Assembly (NCBI GenBank): GCA_900755035.1
Contig: CAAEEZ010000002.1
Coordinates: forward strand, 62,001-126,000
Direction: 5' to 3'
DNA from: Clostridia bacterium
GTDB lineage: Bacteria; Bacillota; Clostridia; Christensenellales; CAAEEZ01
DNA length: 64,000 bases
The position numbers and the translations under genes were made by a program. Position 1 is the stretch's first letter. Each line of letters opens with the position of its first letter. The notes beneath the pieces were generated by a model, which saw nothing but the letters and a program-made list of their open reading frames with translations, was not told where the DNA came from and did no database searches. Positions 1 through 9,047 of this stretch are shown one piece after another.

Positions 1-602
1 ATAAGGAAATTAAAGAAACCGTAGAGGACGCAATTAAATACCAAACTGCGTCGGTATGTATTCCACCATGCTACGTTAAGGACGTAAAAAAGGAATACGG
101 CGACAAGGTTAAAATTTGTACGGTTATAGGCTTCCCTAACGGATATAATTCGTCTAAGGTTAAATTTTTCGAAACTAAGCAAGCACTTAAAGACGGCGCT
201 GACGAAATAGATATGGTGATTAACGTTGGCGACGTAAAAGCAAAAAAGTTTACGAAAGTTAAAAACGAAATTAAAAAGATAAGGGAAATTACCGAAGGCA
301 AGGTGCTAAAAGTGATTATTGAAACCTGTCTTTTAACCGAAAGAGAAAAGATAAAAATGTGTAATATCGTGTCCGAAGTGGGTGCTGATTATATAAAGAC
401 GTCTACGGGATTTTCGACTAGCGGGGCAACTTTTGAAGACGTAAAACTATTTACGCAATATTTGTCAAAGAGCGTAAAGATTAAGGCGGCAGGCGGTATA
501 AGCTCGATTGAGGACGCTGAAAAGTTTATCGAACTTGGCGCTGATAGGCTAGGTACTAGCAAAATAGTAAAGATTGCAAAGCAGCAAGAAGTAAATGAGT
601 AA
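1..602 (+). CDS. deoC: Deoxyribose-phosphate aldolase, 5' end cut by window
   Basis: Cleaves 2-deoxyribose-5-phosphate to glyceraldehyde-3-phosphate and acetaldehyde in deoxynucleoside catabolism. The reading frame is open from the first bases of the window (codons start at position 3), so the N-terminus lies outside. Visible family landmarks are ADEIDMVINVG (the catalytic Asp region), YIKTSTGF (Schiff-base Lys) and KAAGGI (second active-site Lys). About 199 residues are present, close to a complete enzyme of roughly 215-225. The stop overlaps the deoB start by 8 bases, indicating translational coupling. An internal ATG at 213 is not the true start because the conserved frame continues upstream. 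Confidence 0.95.
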   Translation, partial: KEIKETVEDAIKYQTASVCIPPCYVKDVKKEYGDKVKICTVIGFPNGYNSSKVKFFETKQALKDGADEIDMVINVGDVKAKKFTKVKNEIKKIREITEGKVLKVIIETCLLTEREKIKMCNIVSEVGADYIKTSTGFSTSGATFEDVKLFTQYLSKSVKIKAAGGISSIEDAEKFIELGADRLGTSKIVKIAKQQEVNE

Positions 603-1755
603 AAGAGTATTTTTAATAGTACTTGACAGTTTTGGCATAGGTAAAGCGTTAGACGCTAGTAAGTTTGGCGACGAAGGAAGCGATACCTACAAAAGTGTAA
701 GAAGTAGCAAGGAGTACTATGCGCCTAATTTGGAAAAACTTGGGCTTACTTCAATAGACGGGGTAGGTAAGCCTTCGTCTAGCGTAATAGGTAGTTATGC
801 AAGAGTTAGGGAAAAAAGCGCAGGAAAGGATACTACGATAGGGCACTTAGAAATAGCAGGAGTAGTAACTACTAAGCCGTTTCCTACCTATCCAAACGGT
901 TTTCCACCATGCGTTATAGACGAGTTATGCAAAAGAACGGGAAAAAAAGTACTGTGCAATAAGCCGTATAGTGGCACGAAAGTAATACGAGATTACGGCT
1001 TGGAGCATATTAAAACGGGCGACCTTATAGTATACACTAGCGCAGATAGCGTATTCCAAATTGCTTGCCACACTAGCGTAGCAAGTAGCGAGAAGTTGTA
1101 CGAATATTGCAAAATTGCAAAGGATATTTTGGTGGGTGATAACGCAGTTGCAAGGGTTATCGCAAGACCTTTTACGGGTGAGTATCCTAATTTTGTTCGC
1201 ACTAGCGATAGACGTGATTTTTCGCTTGCTCCACCAAAAACGATGCTGAACGTTTTAAGCGAGAGTGGATTTGACGTGATTGCCGTAGGCAAAATAGAAG
1301 ATATATTTTGCGGTAGCGGTATAACAAAGTCTATTCACACAACGGGGAACGCTAGCGGAATAAGTACGACGATAGACCTAATTAAGAGTGATTTTAACGG
1401 GCTATGTTTTGTAAATTTAGTAGATTTTGATATGCTGTACGGACACCGCAACGACGTGGACGGATACGCAAAAGCAATTAGTCAGTTTGATATAGGGCTA
1501 GGAAAAATGCTTAGCCTACTAAAAGAGGACGACCTAATTATGATTACCGCCGACCACGGGTGCGACCCTTGTACGCCTAGTACCGACCATTCAAGAGAGA
1601 ACGTGCCGTTATTAGTTTTTGGTAAAAAGGTGAAGAGCGTAAACCTTGGCGTTTTGGATAGTTTTAGCGACGTATCGGCAAGTATATTAGATTATTTTGG
1701 TTGTGAAAATATTTTAGAAGGCGAAAGTTTTATTAAAAAGATAGAGGAAAAATGA
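595..1755 (+). CDS. deoB: Phosphopentomutase
   Basis: Interconverts (deoxy)ribose-1-phosphate and -5-phosphate, feeding the DeoC aldolase encoded just upstream. The 386-residue length is typical. It belongs to the alkaline phosphatase superfamily: DSFGIG near residue 11 (metal ligand Asp), GKDTTIGH at about 77-84 (the Thr nucleophile region), DFDMLYGHRND, ITADHGCDP and STDHSRENVPLL supply the two-manganese site. It overlaps deoC by 8 bases and aroK by 4 bases (ATGA). No purine nucleoside phosphorylase is visible in the window; it may lie upstream. Confidence 0.96.
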   Translation: MSKRVFLIVLDSFGIGKALDASKFGDEGSDTYKSVRSSKEYYAPNLEKLGLTSIDGVGKPSSSVIGSYARVREKSAGKDTTIGHLEIAGVVTTKPFPTYPNGFPPCVIDELCKRTGKKVLCNKPYSGTKVIRDYGLEHIKTGDLIVYTSADSVFQIACHTSVASSEKLYEYCKIAKDILVGDNAVARVIARPFTGEYPNFVRTSDRRDFSLAPPKTMLNVLSESGFDVIAVGKIEDIFCGSGITKSIHTTGNASGISTTIDLIKSDFNGLCFVNLVDFDMLYGHRNDVDGYAKAISQFDIGLGKMLSLLKEDDLIMITADHGCDPCTPSTDHSRENVPLLVFGKKVKSVNLGVLDSFSDVSASILDYFGCENILEGESFIKKIEEK

Positions 1756-2243
1756 ATATTGTACTGATAGGTATGCCAACTTGTGGCAAAAGTACGGTTG
1801 GCGTAGTGGTTGCCAAAATGCTGGGGCTTGCGTTTGTGGATACCGATATTTTAATTCAAAATAGAGAAGGTAAAAAACTGAAAGATATAATAGATGAAAA
1901 GGGAAACGACGGCTTTGAAAAGGTCGAAAGCGAAGTAATCGAAAATATCAGCGTGGAAAATACCGTGATTGCAACGGGTGGTAGCGCAGTTTATTCGCCT
2001 AAGGCTATGGCAAGGCTTAAAGAGATTGCAAAGGTGGTGTACCTTGCCGTTGATATCGAAGAGATTGAAAAACGTATGACCGATATGCGAAATAGAGGCG
2101 TGGTGTTCAAGAAAGGGCAAGGCGTAAGGGAATTATATTTGGAGCGAGAGCCGTTATACGAAAAGTACGCCGATTACGTGGTTAGTGAAAAGGGCAAAAC
2201 TTTGGAGCAAACGGTAGAGGCAGTTGTAAATTTGTTTGAATAA
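1752..2243 (+). CDS. aroK: Shikimate kinase
   Basis: Phosphorylates shikimate with ATP in aromatic amino acid synthesis. The 163-residue protein has a P-loop (GMPTCGKST, residues about 7-15), the shikimate-binding DTD near residue 32, the GGSAVYS motif corresponding to the usual GGG substrate loop, and the LID-like segment ending in YLEREPLYEKYAD. The GGS in place of GGG is a small departure. It starts inside the deoB stop (ATGA overlap), an unexpected operon partner for a nucleoside-catabolism pair. A terminator follows directly. Confidence 0.85.
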   Translation: MNIVLIGMPTCGKSTVGVVVAKMLGLAFVDTDILIQNREGKKLKDIIDEKGNDGFEKVESEVIENISVENTVIATGGSAVYSPKAMARLKEIAKVVYLAVDIEEIEKRMTDMRNRGVVFKKGQGVRELYLEREPLYEKYADYVVSEKGKTLEQTVEAVVNLFE

Positions 2244-2269
2244 TCCGCATTTTTTTGCGGATTTTTTTA
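2244..2269 (+). terminator. Intrinsic terminator of the deoC-deoB-aroK operon
   Basis: Six base-pair stem TCCGCA/TGCGGA with a T-rich loop, followed by a run of seven T, directly after the aroK stop. Confidence 0.8.
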
Positions 2270-2383
2270 TTTTATATTCGTTAATATTGCTAATTAAAAA
2301 TAAAAAGGCTGAAAACGTGAGATATGAAAATTAAAAATTTATAGCCCGATTTTCTAATTTTAAGGGTAAAATTTGCAAAAATA

Positions 2384-2412
2384 TTGAACGAAATAAAAGG
2401 TGGGGATATAAT
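2384..2412 (+). promoter_or_regulatory. Sigma-A promoter of MBL hydrolase gene
   Basis: TTGAAC (2384-2389), 17 bases, TATAAT (2407-2412), ahead of the ATG at 2441, which has a GGGGGA ribosome site. Confidence 0.7.
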
Positions 2413-2440
2413 ATAGTAAAGAAATAGTTGGGGGATAATT

Positions 2441-4045
2441 ATGAAACTTACTTTTTTAGGAGCAGCAAGAGAGGTAACGGGTAGTTGTTACAGGCTGGAA
2501 TTGAACGGCAAAAATTACCTAATCGATTGCGGTATGGAGCAAGGACCTAACATATACGAAAACGAAACGCTAGCTATAAAGCCAAAGGACGTGGACGGAA
2601 TATTCTTAACGCACGCACATATAGACCATAGCGGTAACTTGCCTACTATGGTTAAGCACGGATACAAGAACAACGTGTATATGACTAAGGCTACGGCAGA
2701 ACTATGCAAAATAATGCTGTACGACAGTGCAAAAATACAAGAGTCCGAGGCGGAGTGGCGTAATAGAAAGTATAAAAGGGGCAGTGAAACGCCTTACGAG
2801 CCGTTGTATACCAGCAAGGAAGTAGATAAATTATTGCCACTTATAGTAGGAGTAGATTACAAAAACGAAATAGTAATTGACGAAGGGCTAACGGCTACAT
2901 TTATAGACGCAGGGCATTTGCTTGGTTCTAGTAGTATAAAACTAAAAATGACCGAAAACGGCGTAACTAAAACAATCGTGTTTAGTGGCGATATAGGTAA
3001 CAGCAACAAGCCTATACTTAAAAATCCCGAACATTATACTAGCGCCGATTACGTGGTTATGGAAAGTACCTACGGCGATAGGCTGAACGGAACGGGCGAG
3101 GACTACGCTAGGCAACTTGCAAATATAATAGACGTCACTTTTGCTAACGGTGGCAACGTAGTTATACCCACCTTTGCAATAGGTAGAATGCAAGAATTAT
3201 TGTACTTTTTAAGGGAAGTGAAGGAGCAAGGGCTTGTAAAAAGATTTCCCGATTTTAAGGTGTACGTGGATAGCCCGCTTTCCGTCGAGGCAACTAAAAT
3301 ATTTAGTAAGGGCTGGATAGACTGCTTTGACGACGAGGCAAGAAGCCTACTTGAAAGGGGCGTAAATCCTATCTGGTTTGACGGTTTAATGCTAAGCAGC
3401 ACTGCCGAGGATAGTAAGGCTATAAATATGATAGACGAGCCAAAAGTTATATTGTCGGCGTCGGGAATGTGCGAGGCAGGTAGAATTCGCCACCACTTAA
3501 AGCATAATTTATGGAGAGCCGAAAGCGCTATCGTATTCGTTGGCTATCAAGTAAACGGAACGCTAGGTAGACGGCTACTAGACGGCGAAAGGAAGGTAAC
3601 GCTGTTTGGCGAAAGAATAAAAGTAAGGGCAAATATATTGCAAATGAAAGGGACTAGTTCGCACGCCGATAAAGTAGCGCTTGTGGATTGGATAAACCAC
3701 TTTGAGAAAAAGCCCGAAAAAGTGTTCGTAACGCACGGTGAAGACCTAGTTGCAGAGGGTTTTGCAGGGCTACTTAGCGAAAGCGGATACGATGCGTCAG
3801 CCCCTTATAGTGGCGAAACGTGGGATTTAATTAGCCTTGAAATGATAAAGGAAGGCAGTAAAATAAAACTGACTAGATCGGGTAGAAAAACTGCTAAGAA
3901 GAACGATTTAATCAACTTTAACGTAGAAAAAGCAATAAGCGAATTAAACAGCGTTGCCGAGGACGTAAAAGAGGGAACGAATGAAGATAAGCGTAAGTTC
4001 GTAGTAGCAATAAATCGTATTATAGAAAGGTTTAAGAAACAATAA
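2441..4045 (+). CDS. MBL-fold beta-CASP RNA hydrolase family protein
   Basis: Metallo-beta-lactamase fold hydrolase of the beta-CASP/RNA-specificity type (COG1236-like), expected to act on RNA in the cytoplasm. The metal-binding THAHIDHSG motif has His58, His60, Asp62 and His63; later ligands are seen in DAGHLLGSSS, FSGDIG and SSHADKVALVDW. The segment around VILSASGMCEAGRIRHHLKHNL is typical of the beta-CASP domain. The 534 residues include about 60 C-terminal residues beyond the hydrolase core that are charged and of unclear role. It is monocistronic between its own promoter and terminator. The exact RNA substrate cannot be read from sequence. Confidence 0.88.
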   Translation: MKLTFLGAAREVTGSCYRLELNGKNYLIDCGMEQGPNIYENETLAIKPKDVDGIFLTHAHIDHSGNLPTMVKHGYKNNVYMTKATAELCKIMLYDSAKIQESEAEWRNRKYKRGSETPYEPLYTSKEVDKLLPLIVGVDYKNEIVIDEGLTATFIDAGHLLGSSSIKLKMTENGVTKTIVFSGDIGNSNKPILKNPEHYTSADYVVMESTYGDRLNGTGEDYARQLANIIDVTFANGGNVVIPTFAIGRMQELLYFLREVKEQGLVKRFPDFKVYVDSPLSVEATKIFSKGWIDCFDDEARSLLERGVNPIWFDGLMLSSTAEDSKAINMIDEPKVILSASGMCEAGRIRHHLKHNLWRAESAIVFVGYQVNGTLGRRLLDGERKVTLFGERIKVRANILQMKGTSSHADKVALVDWINHFEKKPEKVFVTHGEDLVAEGFAGLLSESGYDASAPYSGETWDLISLEMIKEGSKIKLTRSGRKTAKKNDLINFNVEKAISELNSVAEDVKEGTNEDKRKFVVAINRIIERFKKQ

Positions 4046-4069
4046 AAGGCGAAAGCCTTTTTTTTTTTT
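4044..4069 (+). terminator. Intrinsic terminator after MBL hydrolase
   Basis: Stem AAAGGC/GCCTTT with GAAA tetraloop (4051-4054) and a long T run; it overlaps the TAA stop codon. Confidence 0.85.
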
Positions 4070-4211
4070 GCTTTTAACTAAAAACGAAGTATGTAAATAC
4101 AAAACGAGTAATGACAAGATTATTTTTTGCGTAATATAATAAAATTGCTTAAATCCATTTTGTAAATTATATATTTATATATAATAACTATAAAAAATGT
4201 TTGCGTAATTG

Positions 4212-4240
4212 TTGGAGATTGCATAAAATAATGCTATAAT
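4212..4240 (+). promoter_or_regulatory. Sigma-A promoter of the PHP phosphatase operon
   Basis: TTGGAG (4212-4217), 17 bases, TATAAT (4235-4240), 18 bases before the ATG at 4258. Confidence 0.65.
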
Positions 4241-4257
4241 TTTTTTAGGACTTTATT

Positions 4258-5064
4258 ATGATAGATAGCCACACTCATTCGTTTCACTCTCACGACGGAC
4301 AAACTTCTATAAGTAACCTAGTTAAAAGAGCCGACGAGTTAAAAATGGAATATATTGCAATTACCGAACATTTTGACAAAGACTATAAGTTTGGTAATAG
4401 CGAACGCTTTTGTAGACAACTAAATTTGCAAGGCTACAAAAGGGCTTTTGACAAGGTAAAAAGTAGGTACGACGGTGATACGTACGTGGCTTTTGGAATA
4501 GAACTTGGTTACGACAAAAGGCTAGAAGACTATTACGATAGCGTGCTGAAAGAGTACGATTTTGACGTGGTTATAAATTCGGTACATACGCTAGGTGGCA
4601 TTGAAGCGTACTACGGCAACATTTTCAAGAATACTACGCAGGACGAAGTGTATTTTAGATACCTTGACACGCTAATTGATAGTGTAAACGCAAAGTATAA
4701 TTTTAATATTATCAGCCATATAGGATACGTAACTAGGTACGCAAAATACGAAAACAATTTGTTGTGGCAAGATAGGTTCAAGTCCAAAATAGACGACTTA
4801 CTAAAACTTATTATCGAAAAGGACAAAACCTTGGAGATAAATACTCACGTTTCAAAAAACGGGCTGGAATTTTTGCCTGAAACGGATATTTTGAAAAGAT
4901 ACGTTGCGCTTGGCGGTAGTAACGTAACGTTTTCTTCCGACGCACACAAAGCCAAGTTTGTAGCAGATAAATACGAATTAGCAAGGGACTTTTGCCGTGA
5001 AATAGGCTTAAAGGAATGGACTATTTACAAAAATGGAGTGCCTTATAAGATAGGGATAGACTAG
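4258..5064 (+). CDS. Histidinol-phosphatase-type PHP domain protein
   Basis: PHP-family metal-dependent phosphoesterase, 268 residues, resembling HisK/HisJ histidinol-phosphatases. Metal-ligand motifs are in order: DSHTHSFHSHD at residues 3-13, ITEHFD, NSVHTLGG, ISHIGYVTRYA and FSSDAHKA near the C-terminus. This is the full PHP set, so the protein should be active. No other histidine-biosynthesis gene is nearby, so it could equally be a generic PHP phosphatase. The stop is TAG and the next gene (P-type ATPase) begins 5 bases later, so the two are probably co-transcribed. Confidence 0.82.
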   Translation: MIDSHTHSFHSHDGQTSISNLVKRADELKMEYIAITEHFDKDYKFGNSERFCRQLNLQGYKRAFDKVKSRYDGDTYVAFGIELGYDKRLEDYYDSVLKEYDFDVVINSVHTLGGIEAYYGNIFKNTTQDEVYFRYLDTLIDSVNAKYNFNIISHIGYVTRYAKYENNLLWQDRFKSKIDDLLKLIIEKDKTLEINTHVSKNGLEFLPETDILKRYVALGGSNVTFSSDAHKAKFVADKYELARDFCREIGLKEWTIYKNGVPYKIGID

Positions 5065-5069
5065 GAATA

Positions 5070-7514
5070 ATGAGGAAAAAGAAGAGAGAGGAAAGACCCG
5101 AATTAGAAAGAATCGATACTTCTATTTCGGTAGGTCTTGTCGATAGCGAAATTAAAGAAAGAATAGATAAAGGATATGTAAATTCGGCCTTAAAAAGTAC
5201 TTCAAAAAGTTATTGGAGCATAATAAGGACAAATATTTTTACGCTATTTAACGGATTAAATCTTTTACTTGGAATATTGGTTTTGGTATACGGCGATATT
5301 AAAAACGCCTTGTTTTTGGGTATAGTAACCGTAAACGTAGTTATAGGTATTATTCAAGAAATTCGTTCTAAAAAAACTGTGGAAAAACTGTCGCTTTTAA
5401 CCGAGCCGAAGGTAACTGCCGTTCGTAATAGCGTGGAGCAGGAATTAGATATAAATTCACTTGTCGTAGACGATATTATCGTGCTAAAAGCAGGCAATCA
5501 AATCCCGTCGGACTCCATTGTCGTAAGCGGAAAAGTAAAAGTAAACGAATCTATGTTGACGGGCGAGCAGGACTCCGTAACTAAGGAAGAAGGCGAAAAT
5601 TTGTTTTCAGGTAGTTACGTGGTATCGGGTAGTTGCTACGCAAGGGTAGATAAGGTTGGCGAGGACAACTATTCTAGCAAAATTATAAATAGTGGTAAAA
5701 AATACAAAGCGCCAAACTCCGAACTTATGCGCGCTATTAAGTGGATAATTCGTACCGTAACCATTATTATATTTATAGTTGGTCCTCTAGTATTTTTGAA
5801 CAACGCAAAAAACCTTGACGATATTGGCGATATTATAAACAAATCGGTAGGCTCTATTATAGGTATGATTCCCGAAGGACTTGTACTTTTAACTAGTATG
5901 GCGCTAGCCGTTGGCGTAATAAGGCTTGCAAAAAAGCGTACCTTGGTGCAAGAACTTTACTGTATCGAAACGCTGGCTAGGGTAAATATGCTGTGCCTAG
6001 ACAAAACGGGTACTATTACCGAAGGTACTATGCAAGTTGAAGATACGGTGCTACTAGATAAAGACGCCGATATTAACGAGATAATCGGCAATATGACTAG
6101 AATCCTAGACGACAACAACGCCACCTTTAACGCACTTAAAGAGAAATATCATGCAAACAAGGTGATGGAACACACCTTAAAAATGCCTTTTGACAGCGCA
6201 AAAAAGATGAGCGCGGTTACGTTCCTTAACAATACCTATATAATCGGTGCGCCAGAGTTCGTTTTGAAAGAGAGAATGGACGAGGTAATGGGCGAAGTAA
6301 ATAAAAACGCCGAAAAAGGTTTTAGAGTATTAGTTTTGGTTAGGACGAAAGAGCAAATTAGCGAAAAAGATTTCGACGTAAACCAAATGGAGATTGTTGC
6401 GCTTGTGGTAATAAGCGACAAAATAAGAGAGAACGCAAAGGAAACCTTGGAGTATTTTGCTCACCAAGGCGTAAATCTAAAAATCATATCGGGAGATAAT
6501 CCGCTTACCGTTAGCAAAATTGCCGAAAGGGTTGGGCTTAAAAACGCCGATAGATACGTAGACGCTACCACGCTTGACACCGACGAAAAGATTTTTGACG
6601 CAGTAAAGCAGTATACTATTTTCGGTAGGGTTACGCCACCGCAAAAGAAACAAATCGTAAAAGCGTTGAAGGTGCAAGGATATACCGTAGGTATGACGGG
6701 CGACGGCGTAAACGACGTAATGGCTCTTAAAGAGGCGGATTGTTCTATTGCTATGGCGTCGGGCTCGGACGCAGCACGTAACAGCTCGGAGCTAGTTTTG
6801 TTAGATTCGGATTTTAGCGCTTTGCCGTCAGTCGTTGCAGAGGGTAGAAGGGTGGTTAATAATATTAACCGTGCAGCCTCGCTATTCCTAGTTAAAACTA
6901 CCTATTCGGTACTACTTGCTATTTGTATGATTATTATGGGCATAGAAACGCCGTTTGAGCCTATACAACTGACGTATATCAGTTCGATACTAGTAGGCTT
7001 CCCGTCGTTCTTTTTAGCAATAGAGCCTAATAACAGCAAAATATCGGGGTCGTTCTTGCCTAAGGTAATAAAGACGGCAACGCCGGCAGGTATAACCATA
7101 ACCATAATGATAGTGCTAGCGCATATACTAGCCCCAGAACTTATTGTGGCAGGACAAATGAGTACGCTTTGCTTGTATATATACGCATTGATGCAGTTCT
7201 TCGTATTGTTCTCAACGTGTAAGCCTGTGGATCTAAAACGCGGAATACTGATTACAATATGCACGATAGTGTTCTTCTCGGTACTGATTATAATGCCGGA
7301 CTTTGTAAAAGTAGTGCCTATTCCTAGTGAAGCAATGCTGATATTTGCAGTGTTTATAGCAATGCTGTATCCTACGGTTAAAATCATCACGCTTGCCGTA
7401 TCCTTACTACTGAACTTTACAAGTATATTATCTAAGAAAATAAAGATAAAGCACAAGATAAAAATATTGTCAAAACCTCTTTTGACAAAGAAGGAGGAAG
7501 GAATAGATGGTTAA
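5070..7514 (+). CDS. Cation-translocating P-type ATPase, CtpE/Exp7-like
   Basis: Membrane pump of 814 residues. The actuator TGE lies at residues 164-166, the membrane IPEGL motif in M4, the phosphorylated Asp311 in DKTGTITEG, and the hinge TGDGVNDVMALKEAD at about 543-557. Hydrophobic segments fit M1-M2, M3-M4 and six C-terminal helices. There is no CPC motif or heavy-metal-binding N-domain, which argues against copper/zinc pumps. The M4 PEGL and overall layout match the CtpE/Exp7 group of Firmicutes and Actinobacteria, for which calcium transport has been reported; the substrate here is inferred. It overlaps the next gene by 8 bases. Confidence 0.9.
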   Translation: MRKKKREERPELERIDTSISVGLVDSEIKERIDKGYVNSALKSTSKSYWSIIRTNIFTLFNGLNLLLGILVLVYGDIKNALFLGIVTVNVVIGIIQEIRSKKTVEKLSLLTEPKVTAVRNSVEQELDINSLVVDDIIVLKAGNQIPSDSIVVSGKVKVNESMLTGEQDSVTKEEGENLFSGSYVVSGSCYARVDKVGEDNYSSKIINSGKKYKAPNSELMRAIKWIIRTVTIIIFIVGPLVFLNNAKNLDDIGDIINKSVGSIIGMIPEGLVLLTSMALAVGVIRLAKKRTLVQELYCIETLARVNMLCLDKTGTITEGTMQVEDTVLLDKDADINEIIGNMTRILDDNNATFNALKEKYHANKVMEHTLKMPFDSAKKMSAVTFLNNTYIIGAPEFVLKERMDEVMGEVNKNAEKGFRVLVLVRTKEQISEKDFDVNQMEIVALVVISDKIRENAKETLEYFAHQGVNLKIISGDNPLTVSKIAERVGLKNADRYVDATTLDTDEKIFDAVKQYTIFGRVTPPQKKQIVKALKVQGYTVGMTGDGVNDVMALKEADCSIAMASGSDAARNSSELVLLDSDFSALPSVVAEGRRVVNNINRAASLFLVKTTYSVLLAICMIIMGIETPFEPIQLTYISSILVGFPSFFLAIEPNNSKISGSFLPKVIKTATPAGITITIMIVLAHILAPELIVAGQMSTLCLYIYALMQFFVLFSTCKPVDLKRGILITICTIVFFSVLIIMPDFVKVVPIPSEAMLIFAVFIAMLYPTVKIITLAVSLLLNFTSILSKKIKIKHKIKILSKPLLTKKEEGIDG

Positions 7515-8055
7515 GGTGAGAATAAAAGACGTCTACGACAGCTTTGTAAAAGGCAACAGCCTAATGCTAATAAGTTCGCTAGGCTTTATGAGTTTCGTAT
7601 CCTTGATAGCGCTACTTACAATTGGCGTCTTGTACTATATCAATTTGCAACAATATTGGGCGCTAATCGTGTTTGGCGTAATTACGATAGGCTTTATAAT
7701 ACTAGCGATTAGCCACTTGTCGTGTTTGCCAATGCTTGCAAAAAACGACGAATACTTCGGCAACCTCGTAACGTGTGAAATATCGGTGGAAGAAGATACG
7801 GGACTGCTTGTTGAAGGTTACGACAAAGACGGCAAAAAGATAAAAAACTTTTACGTTTACTGGGACGATATAAACAAGATAAATTACTCAAAGCATTATT
7901 TTGCAATACAATGTTTTGGTAGTGAGATGTTTTTTATAGAGGACAAAAATTGCGTATACGTAGAGGGCAATCCAAAGACTTTGGAATACTATTTGCGTAA
8001 TAACGTGGATAGAAGGGCAATAAAATTCAAGAAATGGAAAAAAGTAGTGAAATAA
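7507..8055 (+). CDS. Two-helix membrane protein with soluble C-terminal domain, unknown
   Basis: The 182-residue protein has two strong membrane segments (about residues 18-46 and 50-70) and a cytosolic C-terminal half rich in beta-prone sequence with a WDDINKIN segment. This architecture resembles YcxB-like proteins, but the match is by shape only. A strong ribosome site (AAGGAGGAAGG) lies inside the end of the ATPase gene, and the 8-base overlap suggests coupled translation, so it may be an accessory of that pump. The function is not recognised. Confidence 0.7.
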   Translation: MVKVRIKDVYDSFVKGNSLMLISSLGFMSFVSLIALLTIGVLYYINLQQYWALIVFGVITIGFIILAISHLSCLPMLAKNDEYFGNLVTCEISVEEDTGLLVEGYDKDGKKIKNFYVYWDDINKINYSKHYFAIQCFGSEMFFIEDKNCVYVEGNPKTLEYYLRNNVDRRAIKFKKWKKVVK

Positions 8056-8069
8056 CACTGCTTTTTTTA
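8041..8069 (+). terminator. Intrinsic terminator overlapping the stop of the membrane protein gene
   Basis: Nine base-pair stem (AAAGTAGTG/CACTGCTTT, one G-T pair) with loop AAATAA, then T-rich sequence. Confidence 0.75.
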
Positions 8070-8089
8070 CGTTTATGATTGTTTATATA

Positions 8090-8118
8090 TTGTTTTTCGT
8101 GGCTAACTAATATATAAT
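8090..8118 (+). promoter_or_regulatory. Sigma-A promoter of the alarmone synthetase gene
   Basis: TTGTTT (8090-8095), 17 bases, TATAAT (8113-8118); the gene starts at 8148 behind a GAGAGGAC ribosome site. Confidence 0.6.
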
Positions 8119-8147
8119 TTGTATAGATAAAATATAGAGAGGACAAG

Positions 8148-8858
8148 ATGAGACCAATAGACAACGGAGCAAACTTTTTTAGTAAAATGACCGAAGAAGA
8201 AAAAGTAGTATTTATGGATAGAATGGGCACTTTTAGAGAATTGATGATGCTATATACGTGTGCATTAAAAGAGGTAACTACTAAATTTGAGGTACTTAAC
8301 GAGGAGTTTAGCGTAAGATACAATAGAAACCCCGTAGAAAATATCAAAACTAGGCTAAAAACACCTAGTAGTATTTTGGACAAACTTAAAAGGAAAAAAT
8401 TGCCACTAAATATTTCGGCAGTAAAGGATAATATATTCGACGTGGCGGGAATAAGAATAATATGCTCGTTCCCTGAGGATATTTACACCCTTGCCGATAT
8501 GCTACTTAGACAGGACGACATTAAACTAATAAAGAAAAAAGACTACATAAAAACGCCTAAGGAAAACGGATATAGAAGTTTGCACCTTATCGTGCAAGTG
8601 CCTATTTTCTTGACCGATAGAACCGAATATATGAACGTGGAAGTACAGTTTAGAACTATCGCAATGGACTTTTGGGCTAGTATCGAACACAAGGTAAGGT
8701 ACAAAAAGGATATCAAAAACGGCGAAATGATATCTAGCGGACTAAAAGAGTGCGCCGACATAATCGCCAAACTAGACGAATATATGGAAAATATCCACCA
8801 CTATATCGACGACAGCAACGACCAAAAAGATTTGGCCGAGGAAAAATTAGGCGAATAA
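8148..8858 (+). CDS. Small alarmone synthetase, (p)ppGpp synthetase (RelQ/RelP-like)
   Basis: Single-domain RelA/SpoT-type GTP pyrophosphokinase of 236 residues, making (p)ppGpp from ATP and GTP/GDP. Family landmarks are the IKTRLKTPSSILDKLKRK basic stretch, DVAGIRIIC, KENGYRSLHLIV (GTP-binding YRSLH) and VEVQFRTIAMDFWASIEHK. There is no HD hydrolase domain and no TGS/ACT region, so it is synthetase-only like RelQ or RelP. A C-terminal helical tail fits the oligomerisation helices of small synthetases. It is monocistronic. Which subclass it belongs to cannot be settled by eye. Confidence 0.9.
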   Translation: MRPIDNGANFFSKMTEEEKVVFMDRMGTFRELMMLYTCALKEVTTKFEVLNEEFSVRYNRNPVENIKTRLKTPSSILDKLKRKKLPLNISAVKDNIFDVAGIRIICSFPEDIYTLADMLLRQDDIKLIKKKDYIKTPKENGYRSLHLIVQVPIFLTDRTEYMNVEVQFRTIAMDFWASIEHKVRYKKDIKNGEMISSGLKECADIIAKLDEYMENIHHYIDDSNDQKDLAEEKLGE

Positions 8859-9004
8859 ATATTAAATTGAATCGTTATAGGTAGGTTGCAAGCAAAATGC
8901 CCACTTGAAAAGTTTTTGTAAAATAATTTTTTAAATTAAAATTCTTTTTCATAAGCATAGTATAACAAATTCGTCACCAAAAATCAAAATAAATTTGCAA
9001 TAAA

Positions 9005-9034
9005 CAAAAAATCGACCAAGTTGGTCGATTTTAA
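9005..9034 (-). terminator. Terminator of the minus-strand lipoprotein gene
   Basis: Ten base-pair stem AAATCGACCA/TGGTCGATTT with a 3-base loop. On the minus strand it is followed by T-rich sequence; the plus strand also has a short T run, so it may act in both directions and end the alarmone synthetase transcript. Confidence 0.75.
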
Positions 9035-9047
9035 AGTTTTAAATTAA

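Noticed and set aside
6902..7456. Minus-strand open frame of 184 codons inside the P-type ATPase gene
   Set aside because: It is antisense to conserved ATPase membrane helices, so its hydrophobicity is a by-product.
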